A stretch of DNA of 64,000 bases from Alphaproteobacteria bacterium (GTDB lineage Bacteria; Pseudomonadota; Alphaproteobacteria; Micropepsales; Micropepsaceae). Each line of letters opens with the position of its first letter. Within the stretch, counting starts at the first letter, position 1. The DNA lies in the NCBI GenBank assembly GCA_021325375.1, contig JAJPHG010000041.1, forward strand, positions 62,001 through 126,000. Direction: 5' to 3'. Positions 48,402 through 58,546 of this stretch are shown piece after piece. The notes beneath the pieces are model-generated. The model saw only the letters and a list, made by a program, of their open reading frames with translations. It did not search any database and had not been told where the DNA came from. A program made the translations under genes and the position numbers.

Positions 48402-50599
48402 CTATTTCTTCGGATGCGCCGCGTCCCAGGCCGCGTGCGACTGGTCGAGGATGTAGGCCTTGATCGCCGCGGTGTCGTCCTTCGACAGCACGTCCTTGAA
48501 CGACGCCATGCCGTTGTCGGCGAGCGCGCCGTCGAGGACGACGGAGTCGAACTGGGCGAAGATTTCCTTCGGCATCAGCCTGAGATCGGGCACCTCGCCT
48601 TCCGATTGCGCGAAGAAGCCGTGGCAGACGAGGCAGTTGCGGTGATAGAGCGTGAAGCCCTTGGCGATCGTCGCCGCGTCCGCCGTCTGCGGCGGCGGCT
48701 CGCTCGGCGGCACGCCTTCGGGCGCGAGCGCCGCGACCTGCTGCCTGCCGCCGAGCTTGAAGACGAAGAGGCGGCCCTGGTCGGTCTGGTATTTCGACAG
48801 CGCCGTATTTGGGTCCTTGAACGCCGAGAGGCCGCCCGCGCCGCCCCAACCGGCCAGCAGCGCGATGTACTGCTCGCCGTCGAGCTCATAGGTCATGGCC
48901 GGCGCCAGGATGCCGGTCTTGAGATCGATCGACCAAAGTTTCTTGCCCGCCTTCGCGTCATAGGCGCTGAACATGCCATAGGCATCGCCGCCGAAGACGA
49001 GACCGCCGGCGGTCGACAGCAAGCCCGAGTTCCACGCGCCGCCCATCGCGACCTGCCAAGCTTCCTTCTGCGTGACCGGGTCCCAGGCCTTGATGTAACC
49101 GACCGACGGCGGCGGCACCTTGCCCGCCTTGATCGCGTCGAGCACGGCCTGGCTCACGGCCGCGAAGTCGACGCCGAGATTCCACGAACCGTGGTGGTAG
49201 GCGAAATCCTTCTGGCCGGCATAGATGCCCGCCGAGTCCATCGCGGGGATGTAGACGAGCCCGGTCTGCGGATCGAAGGTCATCGGCTGCCAGTTGTGCG
49301 CGCCGGTCGCCGCTGGGAAGACCACCGCCATCTTGTCGACATAGCGCGCGCCCGGCGCCTCGACCGGGCGTCCGGTCGCGAGGTCGACGTGATCGGCCCA
49401 GGTGACGGTGGCGAATTTCTGCGCGCTGATCAGCTTACCCGTCTCGCGGTCGATGACGTAGAAGAAGCCGTTCTTCGGCGCGTGCATCAGCACGTGGCGC
49501 ATCTGGCCGTCGATCTTCAGGTCGGCGAGCACGACGTCGGCTGTGGAGTCGAAGTCCCAGGTGTCGCCGGGCGTCGTCTGGTAGTGCCAGGCGTACTCGC
49601 CGGTCTTGGCGTGGAGCGCCACGACCGACGACAGATAGAGATTGTCGCCGCCCTTGGGCGAGCGCAGCTCGCGGTTCCACGGATTGCCGTTGCCGGTGCC
49701 GAAATAGACGAGATCGAGCTGCGGATCATAGGCGAACGAATTCCACGGCGCGCCGCCGCCGCCGATGTCCCAGAACTTGTACTTGCCGGTCGTGTCCCAG
49801 GTCTTGAGCGCGGCCTCGAGCGCCGCGTTCTCCTGCGGCTTGGACGGATCGCCGGGCACGACGTGGAAGCGCCACACGAGCTTGCCGGTGTCGGCGTCGA
49901 AGGCGCTGACATAGCCGCGGCTGTCGTATTCCGCACCGCCATTGCCGATGACCACGAGGCCGTCGAAAGCGCGCGGCGCGCCGGTGATCGTATAAGTGTG
50001 CGCGTGGTTCTCGACCGTGTCGATGCTCCACTTCACCGCGCCGGTCTTGGGATCGAGCTTGATCAGCCGCCCGTCGAGCGTGCCGACGAAGACCCCGTCC
50101 TTCCAGATCGCGACGCCGCGGTTGACGACGTCGCAGCAGGCATAGCGGCCCGTGCCGCCGGGCACCTTGGGATCGAAGGTCCACAGCTCCTTGCCGGTTC
50201 TGGCATCGAGAGCCGTCACGATGCTCCAGGATTTGGTGATGTAGAGCACGCCGTCGGCCTCGATCGGCGTCGCTTCCAGGCCCCGCACGCTGTAGGTGCG
50301 GTATTCCAGGCCACGCCCAGCTTGCCGACGTTGGACGTGTCGATTTCTTTAAGCGGCGAGAAACGCTGCTCGGAATAGGTCCGGCCGTTGGAAAGCCACT
50401 CGCCCGGCGCCTGGGCGGCGATGCGCGCGCCGTCGATGTTTGTCCACGACTTGACGACACCATGCTCGGGAGGCGTGAAGATCGTCCCGATGATGTGCGT
50501 CGAAGTGCCGTGCCCCCCGACAATCGCATAGCCCGGCACCACGATCATGATGACGGCGATCAGCACGGCCTCGACGAGACCGAGAATTCGGCTATTCAT
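48402..50599 (-). CDS. PQQ-dependent alcohol dehydrogenase with C-terminal cytochrome c domain, frameshifted
   Basis: The encoded protein would be about 730 residues: an N-terminal membrane anchor ([20 protein letters not shown]), an eight-bladed quinoprotein propeller with [13 protein letters not shown] (vicinal Cys pair) and [17 protein letters not shown], and a cytochrome c domain with CLVCH (about 110 residues from the end). This suits a type II quinohemoprotein alcohol dehydrogenase. The reading frame breaks near 50306: the first 97 codons end LGKLGVAW in one frame and the rest ([14 protein letters not shown]) continues in another, as if one G were lost from a run. GGGAG precedes the ATG. 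It is either a real pseudogene or an assembly error. Confidence 0.75.
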
Positions 50600-50704
50600 A
50601 GGCGCTCCCTTCGACTCTGCGCGTCTGACGGCGCAGCCCGGGGGAAAGGCTATGCGAGGGGCGGCGCCGGGACAATATACGGACCTCGCCCACGAAAGTT
50701 TCGG

Positions 50705-52465
50705 ATGAACCTGCCGCTCCGTAATGCAGACGCGAAACACGACGTCCTGAAGGACGTGTTCGGTTTCGATTCGTTCCGCCCGGGCCAGGAAGAGGTCATC
50801 GACGGCGTGCTGTCGGGCCGCAACGTCCTGGCCGTGATGCCCACGGGCTCCGGCAAATCGCTCTGCTACCAGGTCCCCGCGCTGATGCTGGGCGGGCTGA
50901 CGGTCGTCGTGTCGCCGCTGGTGGCGCTGATGCAGGACCAGGTCGCGGCCCTGCGCCTGGCGGGCGTGGCCGCCGACGCGATCAATTCCTCCCGCTCCCG
51001 CGACGACAACGTAGCGGCGTGGCGCCGGGCCGCGGCGGGCGAGACGCGCCTGCTCTACATGGCGCCGGAGCGGCTGATGACCGAGCGCATGCTGGCCGCG
51101 CTCGCCCAGCTGGAGGTCAAGCTGATCGCCGTCGACGAGGCGCATTGCATCTCGCAGTGGGGCCCCGCGTTCCGCCCCGAATACCGCGCGCTCGCCAAGC
51201 TCGCCGATCTGTTCCCGAACGTCCCCATCGTCGCGCTGACCGCAACGGCCGACGAGGTTACCCGCGCCGACATCGCGCTGCAGCTCTTCGACAACCGCGC
51301 GCTCGCCGTGGTGCAGGGCTTCGATCGGCCGAACATCACGCTCGCCGTCGAGGGCAAGAGCAACACCAGCCGCCAGCTCCTGGACTTCCTCGCGCGGCAC
51401 AAGGACGAAAGCGGCATCGTCTACTGCCTGTCGCGCAAGAAGACCGAGAAGATGGCGGAGCTGCTCACGGCCCAGGGCATCACGGCCCTGCCCTATCACG
51501 CCGGGATGGAGAAGGCCGCGCGCGAGACGAACCAGAACCGCTTCATGACCGAGCCCGGCATCGTGATGGTCGCCACCATCGCGTTCGGCATGGGCATCGA
51601 CAAGGCCGACGTGCGCTTCGTCTTCCATACCGACCTGCCGGGGAGCCTGGAGGCTTATTACCAGGAGATCGGGCGCGGCGGGCGCGACGGCAAGCCGGCA
51701 GAGGCGCATATGCTGTTCGGGCTCGACGACATCCGCATGCGCCGCGTCTTCATCGACGAGGAGGATGCGGGCGAGGACCGCAAGCGCCGCGAGCATGCGA
51801 GGCTCAACACGCTGCTTGCCTATTGCGAGGCGCCGGGGTGCCGACGCCAGATCCTGCTCTCCTATTTCGGCGAGGCGTCGGAGCCTTGCGGCAATTGCGA
51901 CCGCTGCCGCGAACCGGGCGAGCGCATCGACAGCACCGAGGAGGCGCGCAAGGTGCTCGCCGCCGTCCGCGACACCGGCGAACGCTTCGGCGCCGTGCGC
52001 GTGATCGAGGCACTCGGCGAAACCACGCGCAAGAAAGAGGAATGGCAATCGCTGATCCGCCAGATGGCGGGCGCAGGCCTCCTGCGCCACGACGCGCAAG
52101 GCTATGGCGGATTGGAGATGACGCAGAAGGGCCGCGCCCTGCTCCGCGGCGAAGGCACGTTCGAAAGCCGCCCCACGAAGCCGCGCGTCCGCGCCAAGCG
52201 CGAGGCCCGCGCCGAGCGTTTCGCGGAGCAGCCCGAAGACAACCGCGCGCTGATCGCGAGCCTGAAGGAGCTGCGCCTGCGTCTCGCGCGTGAGCGACGC
52301 GTGCCGCCTTATGTGATCTTCTCCGACCGTTCGCTGATCGACATGGCGGAGCGGCGGCCAGCGAGCGAGCGCGAGTTCGCGGAAGTCCATGGCGTCGGCG
52401 CCGCCAAGCTCAAGGATTTCGGCGCCGTCTTCCTGCGCGCGATCGCCGAGCACGATGCCGCGTGA
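50705..52465 (+). CDS. recQ: ATP-dependent DNA helicase RecQ
   Basis: 586 residues. Helicase motifs in order: [20 protein letters not shown] (Q/0), [17 protein letters not shown] (I), [12 protein letters not shown] (II, DEAH), ALTATA (III), [17 protein letters not shown] (IV), [19 protein letters not shown] (V), [12 protein letters not shown] (VI). The RQC zinc site is [12 protein letters not shown] plus CGNCDRC, and an HRDC domain ends the protein. It repairs stalled forks and gaps 3'->5'. Its 3' end overlaps the convergent WYL regulator by 56 bp. Confidence 0.95.
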   Translation: MNLPLRNADAKHDVLKDVFGFDSFRPGQEEVIDGVLSGRNVLAVMPTGSGKSLCYQVPALMLGGLTVVVSPLVALMQDQVAALRLAGVAADAINSSRSRDDNVAAWRRAAAGETRLLYMAPERLMTERMLAALAQLEVKLIAVDEAHCISQWGPAFRPEYRALAKLADLFPNVPIVALTATADEVTRADIALQLFDNRALAVVQGFDRPNITLAVEGKSNTSRQLLDFLARHKDESGIVYCLSRKKTEKMAELLTAQGITALPYHAGMEKAARETNQNRFMTEPGIVMVATIAFGMGIDKADVRFVFHTDLPGSLEAYYQEIGRGGRDGKPAEAHMLFGLDDIRMRRVFIDEEDAGEDRKRREHARLNTLLAYCEAPGCRRQILLSYFGEASEPCGNCDRCREPGERIDSTEEARKVLAAVRDTGERFGAVRVIEALGETTRKKEEWQSLIRQMAGAGLLRHDAQGYGGLEMTQKGRALLRGEGTFESRPTKPRVRAKREARAERFAEQPEDNRALIASLKELRLRLARERRVPPYVIFSDRSLIDMAERRPASEREFAEVHGVGAAKLKDFGAVFLRAIAEHDAA

Positions 52466-53417
52466 GCATCGCGCTCAACAGCCTGTCCATCTCGGCGCGC
52501 AGCGCAGGCGGGCCGTCGATCTCCACATCTTCACCGAGCCGCAGAAGATCGCGCGCGCCGACCTCGACCGTTTCGATCGGCAGCGTGCAGCGCACCCAGC
52601 CTTGCCGGTCCGGGCGGCTCGCGGTGCGATGCCCGGCTCCGGCAACGGTGTGGCCAAGCGTGTCCAGCCTCGCCAGGCCCCGCGTCGACAAACGCACCTC
52701 CGCAGTCCCGCCATATAGGCTGGCTTCGTAATCCTTGGACGCGCGCTGCCAATGGGCAGGCAGGTCGAAAGCGCGCGGCCGCGCGAAGGCTTCGTCCAGC
52801 ATCTGCGGATCAAAGATCGCCGAGACGCGATAGGTGCGGATCGACTTTCCGCTCTGCGCGACCAGATACCAAGTGCCGCCCTTGAGCACGAGCCCGAGCG
52901 GGCCGAGCTTGCGCTGCTGGAGCGCATTCTGTCCGGCGCGGCGATAGCCGAGCGCGAGATAGCGCTCGTTCCACACCGCGCGCGCGACGGTCTGCAGCGA
53001 CGGCAGCGGTTCCGCGGCACGGAACCAGCCGACCGGGTCGAGATGGAAGCGCGCCGCGATGCGGTCGGCGCCGGGCTGCACTTTCGCGGGCAGCGCCGCC
53101 GTGACCTTCAGCCGCGCAAGCTCCAGCGCTTCGGCGAGGCCGAGCTGGGCGGCAGGCCCCGGCAGGCCCGCGAGAAACAGCGCCTCGGCTTCGGATTGCG
53201 AAAGGCCGGTGAGCTCGGTGCGGTAACCGTCGGCGAGCTGGAAGCCGCCGTCGCGGCCGCGCTCGGCATAGACCGGCACGCCCGCCGCGCTCAACTGGTC
53301 GATGTCGCGGTGGATGGTGCGCACCGAGACCTCGAATTCGCCCGCCAGCGCGGTCGCGCTCATCCGGCCGCGGGTCTGGAGCAGCATCAGGATCGACAGG
53401 AGGCGGCTGGCGAGCAT
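52410..53417 (-). CDS. YafY-type HTH/WYL-domain transcriptional regulator
   Basis: 335 residues. N-terminal HTH_11 ([40 protein letters not shown]) and a central WYL domain ([40 protein letters not shown] with a WYL-like core), then a WCX-type C-terminus. WYL domains bind nucleotides, ssDNA or small ligands. The last residues ([14 protein letters not shown]) read through the recQ end and may not be natural; a shorter end is not available in frame. A perfect palindrome next to its start suggests autoregulation and control of the divergent gene. Confidence 0.8.
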   Translation of the reverse strand: MLASRLLSILMLLQTRGRMSATALAGEFEVSVRTIHRDIDQLSAAGVPVYAERGRDGGFQLADGYRTELTGLSQSEAEALFLAGLPGPAAQLGLAEALELARLKVTAALPAKVQPGADRIAARFHLDPVGWFRAAEPLPSLQTVARAVWNERYLALGYRRAGQNALQQRKLGPLGLVLKGGTWYLVAQSGKSIRTYRVSAIFDPQMLDEAFARPRAFDLPAHWQRASKDYEASLYGGTAEVRLSTRGLARLDTLGHTVAGAGHRTASRPDRQGWVRCTLPIETVEVGARDLLRLGEDVEIDGPPALRAEMDRLLSAMLTRHRARRSRAGRRRRNP

Positions 53418-53420
53418 TTT

Positions 53421-53436
53421 TTATCGTCGCCGATAA
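53421..53436. promoter_or_regulatory. Palindromic operator next to WYL regulator start
   Basis: TTATCG-TCGC-CGATAA, a perfect 6-bp-arm inverted repeat 4 bp upstream of the regulator ATG and 66 bp from the divergent secreted-protein ATG, well placed to control both. Confidence 0.6.
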
Positions 53437-53501
53437 TACATGACATTGGGTGGCATGTTTAGCCCCTTAGCCTGCGGGCGTTCAAACAAGGAGCCGACGT
53501 C

Positions 53502-54077
53502 ATGAAACCCGTCCTCATCGCCTGCACGCTCGCCATCCTCGCCTGCGCCGCGCCCGCGCGCGCCTATGAAGAGATCCCGCTGCATGCCCCGCCCGGCACC
53601 AATCTGAGCGGGCTGCACGATTTCGACTTCATCGCCGGCGAATGGCGCGCCCATCACCGCCGTCTGAAGGACCGCCTCATGGGAAGCCATGAATGGATCG
53701 AGTTCGACGGCACGCAGCGCGCGGAGCTGCTGATGGGCGGTTACGCCAATGTCGACGACAACGTGCTCGACGTGCCGGGCGGCGGCTACAGCGGCGTGAC
53801 GTTGCGCGCCTACGACCCCAAGACCGGCGAGTGGGAGATCTGGTGGGTCGACGGCCGCAGCCCGCATGCCGACATCGACCCGCCGGTGAAGGGCCATTTC
53901 GAGCACGGCATCGGCACCTTCTATGCCGACGACACTTTGCGCGGAAAGCCGATCAAGGTGCGCTTCACCTGGCACAATCTCTCGCCGACCAGGAGCCATT
54001 GGGAGCAGGCCTTCTCGCCCGACGGCGGCAAGAGCTGGGAGGTCAACTGGACGACGGACTTTGAGAAGATCAAGTGA
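53502..54077 (+). CDS. Secreted DUF1579-like protein
   Basis: 191 residues with signal peptide MKPVLIACTLAILACAAPAR. The mature part FDFIAGEWRAHHRRLKDRLM, then RAYDPKTGEWEIWWVDGRSP and HNLSPTRSHWEQAFSPDGGK with WEVNW near the end, matches the lipocalin-like DUF1579 family. Divergent from the WYL regulator and downstream of its palindrome, so it is the probable regulated gene. Ligand unknown. Confidence 0.72.
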   Translation: MKPVLIACTLAILACAAPARAYEEIPLHAPPGTNLSGLHDFDFIAGEWRAHHRRLKDRLMGSHEWIEFDGTQRAELLMGGYANVDDNVLDVPGGGYSGVTLRAYDPKTGEWEIWWVDGRSPHADIDPPVKGHFEHGIGTFYADDTLRGKPIKVRFTWHNLSPTRSHWEQAFSPDGGKSWEVNWTTDFEKIK

Positions 54078-54094
54078 GCCCGTAACCTCAGTGG

Positions 54095-55015
54095 ATGTCG
54101 TGGATTCTCCTCGCCTTCTGCGGCCCGGTGCTCTGGGCCGCATCCACTCATATCGACAAATATCTCGTCGAGCGCTTCTTCAAGGACAGCGGCGTCGGCG
54201 CGCTGCTGATCTTCACCGCGCTCCTGGGGCTCTTGGGCCTGCCGTTCATCGCCGCCTTCGTCGACGTCTTCACGATCGGGGCGACGGGGGTGGCGGTGAC
54301 GTCGCTGTCGGGGCTGCTCTATCTCACCGCCATGTATTTCTACCTGCGCGCCCTGCAGCAGGAGGAAGCCAGCGTCATCGCGCCCCTGTTCCAGACCTCG
54401 ACGCTGTTCACCTATGCCTTTGCCTATTTCGTCCTGCATGAGCATCCGACCGCGCCGCGCCTTCTCGGCGCCGCGCTGATCATCGCGAGCGCGCTCGTGG
54501 TGTCGTATGAGCCAGGCCGGCGCCTGCGGTTCAAGATGAGCATCGTGGCGCCGATCCTTCTGTGCAGCGCGACGCTGGCGGGCTCGGCGGTGATCTTCAA
54601 GCTGTTCGCGATCAAGGACGCGTTCTGGCCGGTGACGTTCTGGAACTTCGCCGGCGAGGCGGTGTTCGGCGCGGTCATGCTCGCGATCCCGCATGTGCGG
54701 CGGGAGTTCCTCGGCATGTTCGCCAAGAACCCCGGCGCAGTCATCGGCATCAACGCGGCGAACGAGCTGATCAATCTCGGCGGCGGGCTGGCGGCGCGCT
54801 ACGCCTCGCTGCTCGGCCCGGTCAGCCTGGTGCAGGCGATCGGCGGCACGACCTCGTTCTTCGTCTTCCTGTTCGGCGTGGGATTGTCTCTGTTCTTCCC
54901 GGCGCTGGGCCGCGAGGATATGTCGAGATCGGCGCTGCTGCGCAAAAGCTTCGCGATCGCGCTCATCGTTCCGGGTGTGATATTGATCGGCGGCGGCAAC
55001 GGGGGCTTCTCATGA
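54095..55015 (+). CDS. EamA/DMT-family transporter
   Basis: 306 residues, ten hydrophobic segments in two EamA halves (MSWILLAFCGPVLWAASTHI to FVLHEHPTAPRLLGAALIIA and the second from ILLCSATLAGSAVIFKLFAI to the end). Exports small metabolites in characterised members; substrate not predictable. The ATGA at 55012-55015 couples it to the following hydrolase gene, suggesting the two act on related compounds. Confidence 0.8.
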   Translation: MSWILLAFCGPVLWAASTHIDKYLVERFFKDSGVGALLIFTALLGLLGLPFIAAFVDVFTIGATGVAVTSLSGLLYLTAMYFYLRALQQEEASVIAPLFQTSTLFTYAFAYFVLHEHPTAPRLLGAALIIASALVVSYEPGRRLRFKMSIVAPILLCSATLAGSAVIFKLFAIKDAFWPVTFWNFAGEAVFGAVMLAIPHVRREFLGMFAKNPGAVIGINAANELINLGGGLAARYASLLGPVSLVQAIGGTTSFFVFLFGVGLSLFFPALGREDMSRSALLRKSFAIALIVPGVILIGGGNGGFS

Positions 55016-55842
55016 GGAATTGGATCTTCGCGCTCGCGGCGTTCTTGGCGACAAGCGCCCAGGCGCAGCAATGGATGACGCTGCCGCCGACGCCCACCTT
55101 GCCCAAAGCCGACATCAGCGGCACTGCGCCGGTGAACGGCGTGCGCATCTGGTACGCGGAGTTCGGCAAAGGCGAGCCGGTGCTGTTCGTGCATGGCGGC
55201 CTCGCCAATTCGAACTATTGGGGCAACCAGGTCCGCGCCTTCTCTCGTTCCTATCGCGTGATCGTAATGGACAGCCGCGGCCATGGCCGCTCGACCCGCA
55301 ACGCGCAGCCCTACGGCTACGATCTCATGGCGGGCGACGTCATCGGCCTGCTCGATTATCTCAAGATCAGGAAGGTCGCCCTCGTCGGCTGGAGCGACGG
55401 CGCGATCATCGGCCTCGACATTGCCATGCATCATCCCGAGCGGCTGTCGAAACTGTTCGCCTTCGCCGCCAACATCGATCCGAGCGGCGTCAGCGACGCC
55501 TCGCACAGCCCGGTGGTGGCGCAGTACATCCCGCGCGCCGGCCGCGAGTACGAAATGCTCTCGCCCACGCCCAAGGAGTACAAATCCTTCCTCGCCCAGA
55601 TCACCGGCATGTGGAACTCCCAGCCGCATTGGACGAAGGCCGACTTCGCCAGGATCAAGGTGCCGACCTGGATCGTGGACGCCGACCACGACGAGATGGT
55701 CAACCACGACCAGCCGCGCACCATGGCGGACTGGACGCCGGGCGCCGGCCTGCTCATCGAGCCCGACGTCAGCCACTTCGCCTTCCTCCAGGATCCGGCC
55801 CAATTCAACCGTGATCTGATGCATTTCCTGGAAAAGCACTGA
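55012..55842 (+). CDS. Secreted alpha/beta hydrolase
   Basis: 276 residues with a signal peptide (MRNWIFALAAFLATSAQA). Classical hydrolase landmarks: FVHGGLANSNYWGNQ (oxyanion), MDSRGHGRSTRN, nucleophile elbow VGWSDGAIIGLD, acid in VDADHDEMVNH and catalytic His in EPDVSHFAFLQDP. Starts with overlap of the transporter stop. Probable periplasmic esterase or lactonase; substrate unknown. Confidence 0.82.
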   Translation: MRNWIFALAAFLATSAQAQQWMTLPPTPTLPKADISGTAPVNGVRIWYAEFGKGEPVLFVHGGLANSNYWGNQVRAFSRSYRVIVMDSRGHGRSTRNAQPYGYDLMAGDVIGLLDYLKIRKVALVGWSDGAIIGLDIAMHHPERLSKLFAFAANIDPSGVSDASHSPVVAQYIPRAGREYEMLSPTPKEYKSFLAQITGMWNSQPHWTKADFARIKVPTWIVDADHDEMVNHDQPRTMADWTPGAGLLIEPDVSHFAFLQDPAQFNRDLMHFLEKH

Positions 55843-55888
55843 GACCATCCCTACATTCGATCATTCCACACGAATCGGAGGGTGAGCG

Positions 55889-56734
55889 ATGAGCATTCAA
55901 GACAGGTTCGATAAACACATGCAGCCGCACGGGATGCAGCGCGTCGGATCGCTGGTCCTGATCGGACTCGTCATCCTGCTGGTCGCGGTGCTCGGCTCGG
56001 GCTCGTGGTACACGGTCGACCAGGGCGAGCGCGGCGTGGTGCTGCGCAACGGCGCGGTCGTCAGCGAGGCGGAGCCGGGCCTCGGCTTCAAGATCCCGCT
56101 GTTCGAGACCGTCGAGCACATCACCATCCAGTCGCAGAACGGCCGCTTCGACGACGTCAAGACCTATTCGCGCGACCAGCAGCCGGCGACCTTGCGCGTC
56201 TCGGTCAACTACCACGTCACCGACGCGCGCACCGTCTACACCGACTACAAGACGGTGCAGAACATGATCGACCGGCTGGTGACGCCGCAGGTCTACACCT
56301 GGTCGGAGAACATCTTCGGCCAGTTCAACGCCGCCAGCGCCGTGCAGGACCGCGCCAAGCTGAACTCGGAGCTCGCGATCGCCCTGCGCAAGGTGATCCA
56401 CGGGCCGCTGTCGATCGAATCCGTGCAGATCGAGAACATCGACTTCTCCGGCAAATACGAAGAGGCGGTCGAGGCGCGCATGGAAGCGACCGTGCGCCAG
56501 CAGCAGGCCGAAGCCGAGGCGGCCGCCACCCGCACCCGCGCCGACGCCAACGCCTATTCGGTGAAGGCGCAGGGCGAGGCCGAAGCGTCCGCGATCCGCG
56601 CGCGCGGCGACGCGCTGCGCGACAACCCGGGCCTGCCGGCGCTGGTGACCGCGGAGAAATGGGACGGCCACCTGCCGCAGACCATGATCCCCGGCAACGC
56701 GACGCCCTTCATCAACGTCAAACCGGGGGGGTAG
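55889..56734 (+). CDS. SPFH/band 7 (prohibitin-like) membrane protein
   Basis: 281 residues. One N-terminal membrane helix (VGSLVLIGLVILLVAVLGSG) then the band 7 domain (YTVDQGERGVVLRNGAVVSE, LGFKIPLFETVEHITIQSQN, LRVSVNYHVTDARTVYTDYK) and a long coiled-coil (ARMEATVRQQQAEAEAAATR, KAQGEAEASAIRARGDALRD). Similar to prohibitins and HflK/HflC; probably forms oligomeric membrane-microdomain rings. GGAGGGTGAGCG precedes the ATG. Confidence 0.9.
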   Translation: MSIQDRFDKHMQPHGMQRVGSLVLIGLVILLVAVLGSGSWYTVDQGERGVVLRNGAVVSEAEPGLGFKIPLFETVEHITIQSQNGRFDDVKTYSRDQQPATLRVSVNYHVTDARTVYTDYKTVQNMIDRLVTPQVYTWSENIFGQFNAASAVQDRAKLNSELAIALRKVIHGPLSIESVQIENIDFSGKYEEAVEARMEATVRQQQAEAEAAATRTRADANAYSVKAQGEAEASAIRARGDALRDNPGLPALVTAEKWDGHLPQTMIPGNATPFINVKPGG

Positions 56735-56778
56735 AGCAGGTTGTGATCGATTGGACTCGGCATACCGATCTCCAATCT

Positions 56779-56874
56779 CGTCATGCTGAGGTGCGAGCGG
56801 AGCGAGCCTCGAAGCACGCACCGTGGCGATGTCATCCTTCGAGGCCCGGCTATGCCGGGCACCTCAGGATGACG
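56779..56874. repeat. Dispersed palindrome (CGTCATGCTGAGGTGC family)
   Basis: Outer arms CGTCATGCTGAGGTGC (56779-56794) and GCACCTCAGGATGACG (56859-56874) with inner GAGCGGAGCGAGCCTCGAAG / CTTCGAGGCCCGGC pieces. It carries the TCGAAG / CTTCGA motif also seen in the 2420-2499 repeats. Confidence 0.75.
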
Positions 56875-56920
56875 ACGTAATTCAATATGATCACAACCCG
56901 CTCTGGAAGACGACGACAAC

Positions 56921-56965
56921 AAAAAAAGGCCCGCAGGGGGACGCTGCCCGCGGGCCTTTCGTTTT
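56921..56965 (-). terminator. Strong hairpin terminator, minus strand (possibly bidirectional)
   Basis: On the minus strand, AAAGGCCCGC and GCGGGCCTTT form a 10-bp GC-rich stem (loop GGGCAGCGTCCCCCT region) followed by TTTTTTT. It lies about 310 bp beyond the YcaO stop and faces the SPFH gene on the other side, where the T-run is weaker. Confidence 0.85.
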
Positions 56966-57223
56966 CCGAAGCTCCGGCGAACAGCCGCGAGCCCAATCAA
57001 GAAGCAGCGGACAGACATCTTCGCATTCGTCCGCGGGATTACGGGAACTTGCGTTCCACGCGGGCGCGCCTGGACTTGCGCCCTTCCCTGTCTGACCCGC
57101 CCAAGCGACGCCTAGTTCAACGGCAAACATGCCTCTTGCAACTTCCGCATCTGAAAATGGCGATTGCAACCGGGAGTTCAAGGGGTCGAGGTAAAATATT
57201 TTCCGTGTACGGAACATATGTTC
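56966..57223 (-). ncRNA. Candidate structured RNA or long 3' leader between YcaO gene and terminator
   Basis: There is no convincing reading frame between the YcaO stop and the terminator. The minus strand begins with stacked palindromes GAACATATGTTC (57212-57223) and TTCCGTGTACGGAA (57201-57214), which look like operator or promoter elements. They are followed by a region able to fold (GTTGCAATCGCC...GTTGCAA at 57127-57173 and GCTCGCGGCTGTTCGCCGGAGC near 56990) and end at the strong terminator. I do not match it to a known RNA family. Confidence 0.3.
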
Positions 57224-57272
57224 AGAACTTTCCTCCCTTCGCGGGACGGGAAGATCGGCTTCGCGTATCGTG

Positions 57273-58472
57273 TCAGGCCGCGGCTTCGGCGTCGGCTTCG
57301 AGGGCGGCCTGCAGCCTTGGGCCCACGCGCATCGTCTCTTTCGAGAAATGCTCCAGCAGCGGCACGATCAGTCGCACGACGTGGAGCGGGCCTTCCTCCG
57401 GCGTGTAGACGACGCGCCAGATCGCAGTGTCGACGACGCGCCGCAGGCAGGCAGCCGCGAGCGCCCACTGCCCTTCGAGCGACGATGCCCTGCCCGGCTC
57501 CTCGATGTCGGCGAAGGCAACCGGCGCGGAGGCGTTCGACACCCGTTCGATCTGGGCGCGCACGCCGTCGGCCTCGGGACCGCTTCCGTCCCATTGCGGG
57601 GCGGCGCGCCCGCCATGAAGGAAAGCCGCCCTGCTCTGCGCCACCTCGGTGACCGCGCGCGTCAGCGCGATGGAAGGATCGAGATGACAGCCCCAGCCGC
57701 CGTTGAAGAAGCGCTGCTGCGGAAGCTCCGGATCGAACAGGAACGCCGCGAAGAACGGCATCCCGAAATCGTTGGGAACCGAACGGACGACGAGATCGAG
57801 GCCGTGGCGCTGCGCTTTCTCCACGATCCGGCGGATCTCGTCCGGCAGGCTCGAAGCCGCGACCAGGCGCGAGGCGTCGCGCACGAACTCGATAGACCAG
57901 ATGTCGCGCTCGATGAGCTCGAAAAGCGCATGCAGGCTCGCCTCCGCGACCGTGTTGCCGGAAGCAAGACCGTTGGTCGACGCGCCGTACAATTCGGTTC
58001 CGACATCGGGGGCAGGATAGAAGACCAGCTCGGCGGGAACCCAGGCGGCTGCGCCCGTCTCGACGTCGCGCGCGCGCGCCAGCAGAAGGCGCTGGTCGGG
58101 CCCAGCGCGGCGGTTCAGCAGAGGCGCGAACGCCAACACCGGGTCGGCGCATGCGCCGCGCACAGCCGGGGCCAGATCGCGCGGCGTTCCCCAGCACGTC
58201 TCGATCACGGCCGCGCCGGGCTCGGCGAAATGGCTTTCGATCGCCTCCATATGGGCGCCGATCTCGGACTCGATCGCGGCCAACCCCTTGCCGAAGGTGA
58301 AGCCGTCCGACAGCGCCGCTTCGCGCTCGCTGACGAAGATCGGAACGTCCAGGCAATCCAGATGGGTGATTTCTTCGACCGCGCGGATGCGCGCGCTTTT
58401 CGCCCAGGCTTTGGCAAGCCTGAGCGTGTCCTCCGGGGCCGCTGCGCGCATGCTGGTGTGCAACCTGTTCAC
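57273..58472 (-). CDS. YcaO-domain protein, putative ATP-dependent peptide cyclodehydratase/thioamidase
   Basis: About 399 residues from a GTG whose site TTTGGAGCGGGC is well placed; an ATG seven codons later is the alternative, and the first 36 codons of the open frame upstream overlap the small peptide gene. YcaO landmarks: FTFGKGLAAIESEIGAHMEA (residues 58-77, with E76 and E79 in MEAIE), STNGLASGNTVAEASLHALF (165-184) and the ATP-site helix FELIERD (184-190). YcaO enzymes phosphorylate the peptide backbone to make azolines, thioamides or macroamidines. No PxPxP C-terminus, ThiF-like partner or TfuA is seen nearby. Last gene of the operon with two mini-proteins and a hydrogenase-like subunit. 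Confidence 0.85.
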   Translation of the reverse strand: MNRLHTSMRAAAPEDTLRLAKAWAKSARIRAVEEITHLDCLDVPIFVSEREAALSDGFTFGKGLAAIESEIGAHMEAIESHFAEPGAAVIETCWGTPRDLAPAVRGACADPVLAFAPLLNRRAGPDQRLLLARARDVETGAAAWVPAELVFYPAPDVGTELYGASTNGLASGNTVAEASLHALFELIERDIWSIEFVRDASRLVAASSLPDEIRRIVEKAQRHGLDLVVRSVPNDFGMPFFAAFLFDPELPQQRFFNGGWGCHLDPSIALTRAVTEVAQSRAAFLHGGRAAPQWDGSGPEADGVRAQIERVSNASAPVAFADIEEPGRASSLEGQWALAAACLRRVVDTAIWRVVYTPEEGPLHVVRLIVPLLEHFSKETMRVGPRLQAALEADAEAAA

Positions 58473-58546
58473 GCCCGCCCGCTCCAAACGGCCGCCGGAT
58501 CTCGACAAGAAGGAGAGGCGAAAGGCGCCTCTCCCGGAAACGAACC

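Noticed and set aside
56990-57150. Resemblance to a cobalamin riboswitch (GGGAAGGGCGCAAGTCC)
   Set aside because: The conserved core is only partly matched and no cobalamin gene follows on that strand; other RNA families (6S, tmRNA, RNase P) also failed on their key motifs.
57206-57227. LexA box (GAAC...GTTC)
   Set aside because: Alphaproteobacterial LexA sites have seven bases between direct GTTC/GAAC halves; here the spacing is nine or the arms are inverted.
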